Of a DNA stretch of 16,020 bases, positions 8,979 to 15,826 are shown one piece after another (position 1 is the first letter of the stretch; each line of letters opens with the position of its first letter). This DNA is from Janthinobacterium sp. GTDB lineage: Bacteria; Pseudomonadota; Gammaproteobacteria; Burkholderiales; Burkholderiaceae_D. Made by a program: the position numbers and the translations under genes. Under the pieces are notes generated by a model. That model ran no database searches. It saw only the letters and a program-made list of their open reading frames with translations, and was not told where the DNA came from. The stretch spans positions 11,618 through 27,637 of the forward strand of contig DMYQ01000142.1 in NCBI GenBank assembly GCA_003482555.1, given 5' to 3'.

Positions 8979-10079
8979 ACGCCTTGTTTCAGGGAAGCGG
9001 AGATGAATTCGTCGATGTCGCCGTCCAGCACACCCTTCGTGTTGCCGGTCTCGAAGCCGGTGCGCAAATCCTTGATGCGCGACTGATCCAGTACGTAGGA
9101 ACGGATCTGGTGGCCCCAGCCGACGTCGGTCTTCGAGTCTTCCAGCTTTTGCTGTTCGCTCATGCGCTTGCGCAGTTCGTGCTCGTACAGGCGCGACTTC
9201 AGCATTTCCATCGCTTCGGCGCGGTTGCGGTGCTGGCTGCGGTCGTTCTGGCACTGCACCACGATGCCGGTCGGCGCATGCGTCATGCGGACGGCGGAAT
9301 CGGTCTTGTTGATGTGCTGGCCGCCGGCCCCGGAGGCGCGGTAGGTGTCGACGCGGATATCGGCCGGGTTGATGTCGATCTCGATCGAATCGTCCACTTC
9401 CGGATACACGAACAGGCTGCAAAACGAGGTGTGGCGGCCGTTGGCGGAATCGAACGGCGACTTGCGCACCAGGCGGTGGACCCCGGTTTCGGTGCGCAGG
9501 AAGCCGTAGGCGTGATCGCCCTCGACCTTCAGCGTGGCCGTCTTGATGCCGGCGATCTCGCCGTCGGACTGTTCCAGGATCTCGACCTTGAAGCCCTTGC
9601 GTTCGCAATAGCGCAGGTATTGGCGCAAGATCATCGAGGCCCAGTCCTGGGCTTCGGTGCCGCCGGCGCCGGCCTGGATGTCGATGAAGCAGTTGTTCGG
9701 GTCCATCGGATTGTTGAACATGCGGCGGAATTCCATGCCTTCGATGATCAACTTGATGGTGTCGGCGTCGACGATCACCGATTCCAGCGTCTCGTCGTCC
9801 TGCTCTTCGCGCGCCATGGCGAACAGGTCGCTCGTGTCGCGCAGGTCGGCGTCGGCCTTGGTCAGGGTGAAGACGACCGATTCCAGCGCCTTTTTCTCTT
9901 TGCCGAGATCCTGGGCGCGCTTGGGATCGTTCCAGACGGTCGGATCTTCTAATTCTTCATTGACTTGCTCTAGTTTCTCTGACTTGGTATCGAAGTCAAA
10001 GATACCTCCGAAGTTCGGCTTCGCGGACCGTGAGGTCGGAGAGCAGGGCGGAGAGGGAGTTGATGCGTTCGGCTTCCAT
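8975..10079 (-). CDS. prfB: Peptide chain release factor 2, with programmed +1 frameshift
   Basis: RF2 recognises UGA and UAA stop codons on the ribosome and triggers peptide release. The gene is split over two frames. ATG 10079 opens a 27-codon frame that ends at an in-frame TGA (9998-9996). Skipping one T there continues at GAC (9997) in the frame that runs to the stop at 8975, giving 367 residues, against 365 in E. coli. The stop-recognition tripeptide S-P-F is at about 207-209 in RKSPFDS. The catalytic GGQ is at about 252-254 in GAGGQH. The family N-terminal coiled helices precede them. A caller that ignores frameshifting would start at Met 9817 and lose the first 87 residues. A perfect TATAAT lies upstream at 10115-10120. 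The HAD gene overlaps the 3' end by four bases. Confidence 0.96.
9995..10010 (-). promoter_or_regulatory. prfB programmed +1 frameshift site
   Basis: On the minus strand the sequence reads CGGAGG, TAT, CTT, TGA, C. This is the classical arrangement: an internal Shine-Dalgarno-like element three bases before the CUU slippery codon, followed by UGA C. When RF2 is scarce the ribosome slips +1 on CUU and makes more RF2. E. coli has AGGGGG in the same place; here the element is GGAGG. Confidence 0.97.
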
Positions 10080-10114
10080 GATATGTGCTCTTCTAAGGTG
10101 AAATCAAAGCATGG

Positions 10115-10120
10115 ATTATA
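10115..10120 (-). promoter_or_regulatory. candidate -10 box of the prfB operon
   Basis: TATAAT (complement of 10115-10120) lies 35 bases before the prfB start, but no good -35 hexamer was found at 16-19 bases. The position suggests that prfB has its own promoter, separate from the accessory operon upstream. Confidence 0.5.
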
Positions 10121-10184
10121 CGCGAGCGACGGGCGCGGGCCTTTGCCGGCGGCGAAAAAGCCGGGCTCGCGGCGGAAAAAACCG

Positions 10185-10209
10185 ACAATGCGAGACCTGA
10201 CCCCATTGT
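10185..10209. repeat. small REP-like inverted repeat
   Basis: ACAATG (10185-10190) and CATTGT (10204-10209) are inverted around a core containing GACCTGACCCC. From memory, similar short elements occur scattered in related genomes, often near REP-associated transposases, but only one copy is visible here. It lies between the DUF2288 gene and prfB, at the left edge of the accessory insert. Confidence 0.3.
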
Positions 10210-10235
10210 TGCCACGGGTCGCCCCCCCCGTGCGC

Positions 10236-10565
10236 TTAGTGCAGGGCCGGCTTTTCCTGCTGTACGAGGATGAAGGGGTTCACCACCACGGTCCACAGCG
10301 AGGCTTCGGCCTGGTGCCAGTGCCGGGCCTGCTGATCCGAGACTTTCATCACCTTGCCGTCGGCCATCCACTGGACGATGGTGGCCTTGTCGTCGTGCGA
10401 GATGCGCACGGCCACTTCCACCAGGTCGAGGTCGGAGGCCACAAAGACGACCGTGCCGGCCGCGAAGTGCTTCTCCAGCTCGCTCCATGGCAGGCGGGCG
10501 GTTTCGCGGTTGACTTTCAGGCGCAAGTCTGTGTCGTTCTCGGGTGTGGTAGGCATGCTGGTCAT
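10236..10565 (-). CDS. DUF2288 family protein
   Basis: Small soluble protein of 109 residues with the DUF2288 pattern: an N-terminal DTDLRLKVNRETARLPW segment, then DLDLVEVAVRISHDD in the middle, and ASLWTVVVNPFILVQ near the end. No catalytic motif is evident and the family has no established function that I know of. ATG 10565 starts 4 bases after the stop of the RES toxin gene. A second Met follows at 10556. The ribosome binding site is weak, so translation is probably coupled to the toxin gene. It is the third gene of the toxin-antitoxin operon. No clear terminator follows before prfB. Confidence 0.82.
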   Translation of the reverse strand: MTSMPTTPENDTDLRLKVNRETARLPWSELEKHFAAGTVVFVASDLDLVEVAVRISHDDKATIVQWMADGKVMKVSDQQARHWHQAEASLWTVVVNPFILVQQEKPALH

Positions 10566-10569
10566 CGCT

Positions 10570-11283
10570 TCATCTGGTATGGGGAGCCGCGCCCGGAATC
10601 GATTCGATCCGCGGCGTCGGCGTACCATCCCATGTTAGCCGATATGCGCCGGCTTTGCGAACATTGCCCACCAGGGCGGGCCGGAAACAGGCCAGGTTGA
10701 CGCCGCCCGAGCGTCGCACGCTGGGAAAAATCAGGCCGGTGGAGCCGGCCTCGAGCAGGCGCGCGGCCAGGCGCTGCGAGTCGAGGTAATTGTCCGGCGC
10801 CAGGCAAGAGGCGAATTCGGCGCGCCCGCGCAAGTCGTGGAACTCGGCCGTGAAATCGGACAGCAGGCACTGGTAGTATGCGCTGTCGTCGAAGCGGCCG
10901 ATTTCCGCGTATTCGACGGTCTTGTGGAAAGCCACCTCGGCCAGCGCCGTGGCCGCCTCGAAGGCGCAGTACCAGGCGCCGCGCTCGCCGTCGCTGAAGC
11001 GGCTGCCCTCCGGGCGGGCATAGGTGAAGGCGGCGTTGATGATGCGGAAGTTGGGCACGCCGAACACCAGTTCGTCGATGCCGATGCCGGGCGCGCCGCC
11101 GGATTCGGCGATCAGGCGCGCGTTGGTGGCGTTGTCGAGATCGAACAGGTCGCGCAGATGGGCGTCGTTCTCGGCCAGCGGCGCCAGCACGGAATCTTCG
11201 ACGTCGGCGAAGCGCGACGGGATCAGGCGGCAGGTATCGAACTGGCGCAGATTGCTCAGGGGCGGCAAGCCGGTCTTGGTCAA
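10570..11283 (-). CDS. RES-domain toxin (NAD+ phosphorylase/hydrolase type)
   Basis: RES toxins of Xre-RES modules degrade or modify NAD+, or ADP-ribosylate targets, and stop growth. With a TTG start at 11283 the protein has 237 residues. Features typical of the fold: conserved Arg near the start of the domain (TCRLIPSRF, 18-25), the RES core (GSRFSDGERGAWYCAFEAATALAEVAFH, 93-120, in two parts around Arg95, Tyr105 and Glu109/Glu116), and the C-terminal IFPSVRRSGG with FRP (185-202). It follows the antitoxin stop by only 2 bases, the usual antitoxin-first order. There is no ATG at the needed position. Longer ATG-started readings of this frame run into the antitoxin gene and are not family-like. 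The residue roles are inferred from the family. Confidence 0.88.
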   Translation of the reverse strand: MTKTGLPPLSNLRQFDTCRLIPSRFADVEDSVLAPLAENDAHLRDLFDLDNATNARLIAESGGAPGIGIDELVFGVPNFRIINAAFTYARPEGSRFSDGERGAWYCAFEAATALAEVAFHKTVEYAEIGRFDDSAYYQCLLSDFTAEFHDLRGRAEFASCLAPDNYLDSQRLAARLLEAGSTGLIFPSVRRSGGVNLACFRPALVGNVRKAGAYRLTWDGTPTPRIESIPGAAPHTR

Positions 11284-11297
11284 GATTACAAGCCTCC
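11281..11297 (-). promoter_or_regulatory. ribosome binding site fixing a TTG start for the RES toxin
   Basis: On the minus strand GGAGG (complement of 11293-11297) stands 9 bases before TTG (11283-11281). It is embedded in the last codons of the antitoxin gene. No ATG or GTG is available nearby in this frame. A weak start codon coupled to antitoxin translation would keep toxin below antitoxin. Confidence 0.7.
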
Positions 11298-11723
11298 GCG
11301 GCGGGCGTCGAGCAGCTTGCGCACCGTTTGCATGGCCAGCAAGCCGCCGGCCAGCATGTGCGACAGCGGCGTGCGCCCGCCGAAGATGTGGTTGCTGTTC
11401 GGCAGGGCCACCCATTCGTCGGCCAGTTTGTCGCCGTACAGGATGTGCAGGGCCTTGTAGATGCCCAGCAGATAGGAAACGCGCGTGATGCGATCGACTT
11501 CCAGCACCCGCTCGGGTTGCTTCTTCCATTCATAGTAGGCGCTGCTGGAGAGACCGCCGAGCAGCTCGCGGGCATCGTCGTCGCGCAGCTTCCAGGCCGC
11601 GACCAGCTTGAAAAAGCCCAGCAGGGCGGATTTCGACAGGCGCTCGCGCTCGCTCCTGGCGCTCAAGTCCACCAGCACGGTCGGTTCGAAGCGGCTTTTG
11701 GGGTAGGCGTAGGCTAGGCTCAT
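11286..11723 (-). CDS. Xre/MbcA/ParS-type antitoxin of the RES module
   Basis: Protein of 145 residues that should bind and neutralise the RES toxin and repress its own operon. The first half is a helical, HTH-like Xre region (about 30-80, with SKSALLGFFKLV and GGLSSSAYYEWKKQ). The second half carries the DUF2384 toxin-binding pattern: LLGIYKALHILYG, then WVALPNSNHIFGGRTPLSHM, and a terminal helix LLAMQTVRKLLDAR. ATG 11723 has AGGAG 5 bases ahead. The stop is 2 bases from the toxin start. Promoter and palindrome lie immediately upstream. Confidence 0.9.
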   Translation of the reverse strand: MSLAYAYPKSRFEPTVLVDLSARSERERLSKSALLGFFKLVAAWKLRDDDARELLGGLSSSAYYEWKKQPERVLEVDRITRVSYLLGIYKALHILYGDKLADEWVALPNSNHIFGGRTPLSHMLAGGLLAMQTVRKLLDARRGGL

Positions 11724-11744
11724 GATTGCTCCTTTAATGGATTA

Positions 11745-11773
11745 TTTATACTCCGTTTTTGGAGTCATCGCAA
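11745..11773 (-). promoter_or_regulatory. promoter of the TA operon with palindromic operator in the spacer
   Basis: TTGCGA (complement of 11768-11773), a 17-base spacer and TATAAA (complement of 11745-11750) make a good sigma-70 promoter, about 22 bases before the antitoxin start. The inverted repeat ACTCC-6-GGAGT (11750-11765) fills most of the spacer and touches the -10 box. An antitoxin dimer binding there would block RNA polymerase, as in other autoregulated TA operons. Confidence 0.75.
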
Positions 11774-11878
11774 GGGCCAGCGTCTTTCGGGCTTTGATGA
11801 GGCGCAAAGATGTCCTCTCTGTTTCCTGCCAGTATGGCGGGAGTGCCTTGACTTAGGCCATCTGCCGGGAGAAAGACG

Positions 11879-13162
11879 ATGCAAGCCCACCCGCAACACT
11901 TGCGCGTGTTTCCGTCCTGTTCGATCGCTCGCGTGGAGCCGGGCCCGGCGGCGGACGGCGCGCGCGTGGCCGCCATCGCCGCTGGCGCGGCGTTGACGCC
12001 GGCGGACGGCCAGTGCTGCGCGCGCACCGCCTATGAGGTGATGCTCGGGCCGCTGCGCCTGGCCGGCGCGCGCTTCGCGGCCGCCATCGCGGCGCCGGCG
12101 AGGACGCGCCTGCCGCCCCGCGCCAGCGCCCTCATCAGCCTCGTGATCGAGGTCGACGCCGGCAATGTCAACGCCGGCGCTGCGGCCCGTGGCATGCGGA
12201 GCTTGCGCCTGTTCATCGACGGTGAGGCGGCTTTTTGCGCCACCCTGCGCGACGCCCTGCTCATGCGCGTGGCTTGCGCCTATGTCGAGAGCGCCGCGGA
12301 CGGACGCTGGAGTTTGCTCGATGCGATTCCCCTGCGGGCGCTGGGTTTCGCCGAGCGCGACGCGCTGATCCCGCCCCGCCAAGGCGAGTCGGTGGCCGAA
12401 CGCTTGCTGGCCGAATATCTGGCCTTTGCCGAAAAATTCCATTTCATCGAGCTCGATATAGGGCCGCTGCTGGCCTACCTGCCGCCGGGCGGGCGCCGGC
12501 TGACACTGCATTTGGCGCTGGCGGACGTGGCGGCCGATTCCCCCATCGCGGCGCGCCTGGCGTCTTTGTCGGCGGCGCATTTTCTGGCCGGCTGTACGCC
12601 CGTCGTCGGCCTGTTCGCGCCCAAGGACGCTCCCTTCGGCGCGCCGCCGGCCTTCGATTACACGGTGGCGGCCGATGCGGGCCGCGGCCACCACCGGCTG
12701 CGGCTGTTCGGCCGTATCAGCCCCACCCGGCACTTTTCCGCGGCGGCGGACGGCCGGGGAAGGCCGCCGGCACCGCCCCGGCGCGCCCTGAATCGGGACG
12801 GCTTGCCGGCCTTCCTCTTGTGGCTGCTGGGGGCCGACCCGGCGCCGCAGTGGCGGCGCCAGGTGGCCGCCATCGTCGATCTGGAGCGGGGGCCGGCCAT
12901 TTCCTGGCTGGGCGGCCGGCGCGGCGGCGGCATGTGTCACGGCATGGAAGTGCGCGTGACTGTGGACGAGAGCGTATTCGCGGATGGCGGGATGCATCTG
13001 TTCGCCCAGCTCGTCGATCACTTTTTGGCCCAGTATGCGGAGCCGGACAGCTTTATCCAGTTGCTCGTTCTTTCCGAACAGACGGGACTGCAATTACTGC
13101 GCTGCGCGCCGCGTGAGGGCGAGCGGCAGGCGCCGCGCCACCTGGCGCTTCAGCCGCGTTGA
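11879..13162 (+). CDS. Orphan TssF-like type VI secretion baseplate protein, N-terminally shortened
   Basis: TssF (VasA/ImpG) is a cytosolic baseplate subunit of type VI secretion systems and is usually about 580-620 residues. This protein has 427. Its C-terminal half shows the family pattern: RLFIDGE in the first half, then ALGFAERDALIPP with LLAEYLAFAEKFHFIELD, and near the end VRVTVDESVFADGGMHLF with HFLAQYAEPDSFIQL. The N-terminus (HPQHLRVFPSCSIARVEP) aligns by eye with about residue 100 of TssF, so the first domain is absent. An in-frame TGA about 30 bases upstream and GGGAGA ahead of ATG 11879 argue that translation really begins here. No tssG, tssE, tssB/C or other T6SS gene is in the window. 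It could be a degenerate remnant or a repurposed protein. The 442-aa frame on the opposite strand is a shadow. Confidence 0.78.
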   Translation: MQAHPQHLRVFPSCSIARVEPGPAADGARVAAIAAGAALTPADGQCCARTAYEVMLGPLRLAGARFAAAIAAPARTRLPPRASALISLVIEVDAGNVNAGAAARGMRSLRLFIDGEAAFCATLRDALLMRVACAYVESAADGRWSLLDAIPLRALGFAERDALIPPRQGESVAERLLAEYLAFAEKFHFIELDIGPLLAYLPPGGRRLTLHLALADVAADSPIAARLASLSAAHFLAGCTPVVGLFAPKDAPFGAPPAFDYTVAADAGRGHHRLRLFGRISPTRHFSAAADGRGRPPAPPRRALNRDGLPAFLLWLLGADPAPQWRRQVAAIVDLERGPAISWLGGRRGGGMCHGMEVRVTVDESVFADGGMHLFAQLVDHFLAQYAEPDSFIQLLVLSEQTGLQLLRCAPREGERQAPRHLALQPR

Positions 13163-13166
13163 GGGC

Positions 13167-13182
13167 GCCCGTGCGGGCTTTT
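13167..13182 (+). terminator. weak candidate terminator after the TssF-like gene
   Basis: GCCC (13167-13170) and GGGC (13175-13178) form a short GC hairpin followed by four T. It lies 4 bases after the stop codon. The stem is short, so confidence is low. Confidence 0.4.
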
Positions 13183-13301
13183 CCCTCGCGGGAGGGCGAG
13201 GGGAATTTGGGCCGCCGTCGCGCTGGCGCGCGCCGGAATGGGGTAGGGCATGGTATACGTCAACATATAAACATTCCCATTCTTCACAGCCCGGAACCAA
13301 C

Positions 13302-13850
13302 ATGAATTTTTTCGCCATTGCCGCTCTCTCTTTTCTCATCTATTTCGTCGTCAAGGCTTTTCGCGGCAGGCGCCAAGCAGGCAATGGGGTGGCGCACGCC
13401 TTGTCGCCCTGGATGGAAATTGTCAGCGAGGAGTTGCAATTCATGGCCGGCGGACACCGACTGGCATGGCTGCCGGCAAAGGAATTCGGATCCGGTTCCT
13501 GCGTGCTGGTCGGCGTCGTGGATCTTGAAAATCTCGTTCCGGCCCTGCGGGCGGCGATAGACCGGCTCTGCCACCCGGTCTACCTGGACGAACATCGGGT
13601 CTTGAGCCGCATGGTGGCCCGGCCGGGCCTAGGCGAAAATTTGGTGATCAGCGCGCTCGACGATGCGGCGCTGCAAGCGCGCATCGAAGCGGCCTTGCCA
13701 AAAAACCTGGAAGATATCGATGTCATGATCGAGATGACCAGCAGTAACGTCGGCCTGTGCCAGAACGAGGATAGCAGACAGGAGTTTTCCCAAATCTGGC
13801 GTCAATACGCGCCGGTATTTCAATCCGAGAGCGGGTCGGTCACGGCGTAA
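13302..13850 (+). CDS. Hypothetical membrane-anchored protein
   Basis: I do not recognise this 182-residue protein. Residues 3-18 (FFAIAALSFLIYFVVK) form one membrane segment followed by the basic RGRRQ, which suggests an N-in anchor or uncleaved signal with its bulk possibly cytosolic. The rest is soluble-looking, with SWRL-type mixed alpha/beta sequence, a GLGENLVISALDDAALQARIEAALP segment in its middle part and a C-terminal FSQIWRQYAPVF. ATG 13302 has only a weak GGAA ahead. The base composition resembles its neighbours. It lies downstream of the TssF-like gene in the same direction, with 139 bases between; a joint role is not shown. Confidence 0.6.
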   Translation: MNFFAIAALSFLIYFVVKAFRGRRQAGNGVAHALSPWMEIVSEELQFMAGGHRLAWLPAKEFGSGSCVLVGVVDLENLVPALRAAIDRLCHPVYLDEHRVLSRMVARPGLGENLVISALDDAALQARIEAALPKNLEDIDVMIEMTSSNVGLCQNEDSRQEFSQIWRQYAPVFQSESGSVTA

Positions 13851-13861
13851 AATAGCCGGAT

Positions 13862-13893
13862 TGGCCCGCCATGCCACTGGCGGCCGCGGGCCA
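13862..13893. repeat. GC-rich hairpin after the hypothetical gene
   Basis: TGGCCCGC (13862-13869) pairs perfectly with GCGGGCCA (13886-13893), with a smaller GCC/GGC pair inside the loop. There is no T-run after it, so it is not a classical terminator. It may stabilise or attenuate transcripts. Confidence 0.45.
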
Positions 13894-13923
13894 GGACTAT
13901 CTTTGCAAACAGGGAGGACGTCC

Positions 13924-14115
13924 ATGCGTTTGACAACAGCATTCATCGCCGGCCTGGCCCTGTCCTCGGGGCCGGTGCGCGACCCGCAGGGCAAGCTGAT
14001 CGCGCGTTTCAATTCCGTCTGGCGGCTGGAAGCGCCGGGCCGCTGGCGCATCGTCTTCGACAAGGGCGCCGACGTCTGCGCATGCGACAAACCCGACAAA
14101 CCCGACAAACCCTGA
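13924..14115 (+). pseudogene. Internally deleted NTF2/DUF4440-like secreted protein
   Basis: A 63-codon frame with a good ribosome binding site (GGAGG, 7 bases before ATG 13924). Residues 1-14 (MRLTTAFIAGLALS) look like the start of a signal peptide. From residue 17 it abruptly becomes RDPQGKLIARFNSVWRLE and GRWRIVFDKG, which is the C-terminal strand pair of DUF4440/SnoaL-like NTF2-fold proteins. Such proteins are normally about 140-170 residues, so roughly 90 residues in the middle are missing without loss of frame. The tail is three DKP repeats. It is probably non-functional. It ends 10 bases from the convergent recJ stop. Confidence 0.65.
14086..14112 (+). repeat. three perfect tandem copies of GACAAACCC
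   Basis: Copies at 14086-14094, 14095-14103 and 14104-14112 are identical and each encodes Asp-Lys-Pro. They end at the stop codon of the NTF2-like relic. This is a slippage-prone microsatellite-like tract, and 9-base units keep the frame. Confidence 0.92.
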
Positions 14116-14125
14116 ACTAGCGGCG

Positions 14126-15826
14126 TCAGGCCGGTTCGGCGTGCTCCACCATCAGTTGCACCTTGGTGTTGCCGTTGTACTCGTTGGCGTCCAGGCGGAA
14201 GGCGACCCGGGCCCGTTCGCCGACGGCGTCGGTGTGGCCGAACCAGATGGCGTCGAAGCGCACCCCGTTCTTTTCGAGTAGCAGCTTGAGGTGGCGCTCC
14301 TTCAGGATGCGCTGGCTGACGACGCGGAATTCATCGCAAAACACGGGCGGCGCGAAGCCCTGGCCCCAGACCTGGCCGTCCATCAGCTCGATGAAGGCGG
14401 TGGTGTAGTAGGCGTCTTCCAGCGGGCCGTCCGTTTCGATCACCCGTTCCAGTTGCTGGCGGGTCAGCCAGGCGCGCCCGACTTCCTCGAAGGCGGCGGA
14501 AAAGGCGTCGAAGGCGTCGGCCCGTATCGTCAGCCCGGCCGCCATGGCGTGGCCGCCGAACTTGTCGATCAGGCTGGGCGCCCGCTTCGACACCAGGTCG
14601 AGCGCGTCGCGCAGGTGAAAACCGGGAATCGAACGTCCGGAACCCTTGATCCAGCCATCCGCGCCCGGCGCGAAGGTGATGGTCGGGCGGAAGAATTTTT
14701 CCTTCAAGCGCGAGGCGACGATGCCGATCACGCCCTGGTGCCAGCCGGCGTCGAAGACGCTGATGGTGCTGCTGTTGGCCGGCTCGAACTCGTCCAGGTG
14801 GAGCAGGGCGGTGTCTTGCATCTCGGCTTCGATCTCGCGCCGCTTCAGGTTGATCTCGTTGAGCTGCTGCGCCAGCGCCCAGGCCCGTCCCTCGTCGTCG
14901 GTGATCAGGCATTCGATCCCCAGCGACATGTCTTGCAGGCGGCCGGCCGCGTTCAGGCGCGGGCCGAGCGCGAAGCCGAGGTCGAAGGGAGTGGCGCTGC
15001 GCGCCTCGCGCCCGGCCACGCGGAACAGCGCGGCCACGCCGACGTGCATGCGGCCGGCGCGCATGCGCTTCAAACCCTGCGCCACCAGAATCCGGTTGTT
15101 CGAGTCGAGCCGCACCACGTCGGCCACGGTGCCCAGCGCCACCAGGTCGAGCAGGTGGTCGAGCTTGGGCTGGCTGCGGGCGTCGAACAGGCCGCGCAGG
15201 CGCATTTCCGCGCGCAGCGCCAGCAGCACATAAAACACCACGCCGACGCCGGCCAGGTGCTTGCTGGGGAAGCCGCACTGCGGCTGGTTCGGGTTGACGA
15301 TCACGCGCGCCGCCGGCAGGGTGTCGGCCGGCAGATGGTGGTCGGTGACGACCACTTCGATGCCGCGCCGGTTCGCTTCGGCCACGCCGTCGATGCTGGC
15401 GATGCCGTTGTCGACGGTGATGATGATGTCGGGGTTTTTTTCGCGCGCCGTCAGGGCCACGATTTCCGGCGTCAGGCCGTAGCCGTATTCGAAGCGGTTG
15501 GGGACGATGAAGTCCACTTGCGCGCCCAGCGAGCGCAAGCCGCGCAGGGCCACGGCGCAGGCGGTGGCGCCGTCGCAGTCGTAGTCGGCGACGATCACCA
15601 TGCGCTTGCCGGCCTTGATGGCGTCGGCCAGGAAGACGGCGGCGGCGTCGATGTGCAGCAGGCCCGAGGGCGGCATCAGGGCACTCAGTTCGCTCGACAG
15701 TTCCTTGGCGTCGCACAGGCCGCGCGCTGCGTACAGGCGCGCCAGCACCGGGTGGATGCCGCCCTGGCGCAGCATTTCGGATTCACGGAAGGGGCAGGGA
15801 CGGGTGGCGATGCGGGTACGGGTCAT
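14126..15826 (-). CDS. recJ: Single-stranded-DNA-specific exonuclease RecJ
   Basis: Cytosolic 5'-3' exonuclease of single-stranded DNA that acts in recombination (RecFOR), base excision and mismatch repair. It has 566 residues, the usual length. DHH-family metal motifs are visible: motif I DYDCDG (81-86), VDNG (138-141), the DHH triad (162-164), GPRLNAAGRL (288-297) and the DHHA1 GGHAMAAG (424-431). The C-terminal OB-like domain follows. ATG 15826 overlaps the stop of the upstream gene as ATGA, which supports the start and implies coupled translation. In many proteobacteria recJ is directly followed by prfB; here about 4 kb lies between them. Confidence 0.97.
   Translation of the reverse strand: MTRTRIATRPCPFRESEMLRQGGIHPVLARLYAARGLCDAKELSSELSALMPPSGLLHIDAAAVFLADAIKAGKRMVIVADYDCDGATACAVALRGLRSLGAQVDFIVPNRFEYGYGLTPEIVALTAREKNPDIIITVDNGIASIDGVAEANRRGIEVVVTDHHLPADTLPAARVIVNPNQPQCGFPSKHLAGVGVVFYVLLALRAEMRLRGLFDARSQPKLDHLLDLVALGTVADVVRLDSNNRILVAQGLKRMRAGRMHVGVAALFRVAGREARSATPFDLGFALGPRLNAAGRLQDMSLGIECLITDDEGRAWALAQQLNEINLKRREIEAEMQDTALLHLDEFEPANSSTISVFDAGWHQGVIGIVASRLKEKFFRPTITFAPGADGWIKGSGRSIPGFHLRDALDLVSKRAPSLIDKFGGHAMAAGLTIRADAFDAFSAAFEEVGRAWLTRQQLERVIETDGPLEDAYYTTAFIELMDGQVWGQGFAPPVFCDEFRVVSQRILKERHLKLLLEKNGVRFDAIWFGHTDAVGERARVAFRLDANEYNGNTKVQLMVEHAEPA

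Noticed and set aside
8979..9608. Upstream part of the HAD frame extending back over prfB
   Set aside because: Arg/Pro-rich out-of-frame reading of prfB. The HAD protein begins at ATG 8978 with its FDMDGT motif near the N-terminus.
8975..9817. prfB as a 280-residue gene starting at Met 9817
   Set aside because: RF2-like sequence continues upstream in the same frame to the programmed frameshift site and then to ATG 10079.
11765..13093. 442-codon minus-strand open frame opposite the TssF-like gene
   Set aside because: Gln/Arg/Gly-rich antisense shadow. The plus-strand frame shows TssF-family sequence and a ribosome binding site.
13861..14115. Longer 84-residue reading of the NTF2-like relic from TTG 13861
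   Set aside because: It starts inside a hairpin without a ribosome binding site. ATG 13924 has GGAGG at good spacing and begins a signal peptide.
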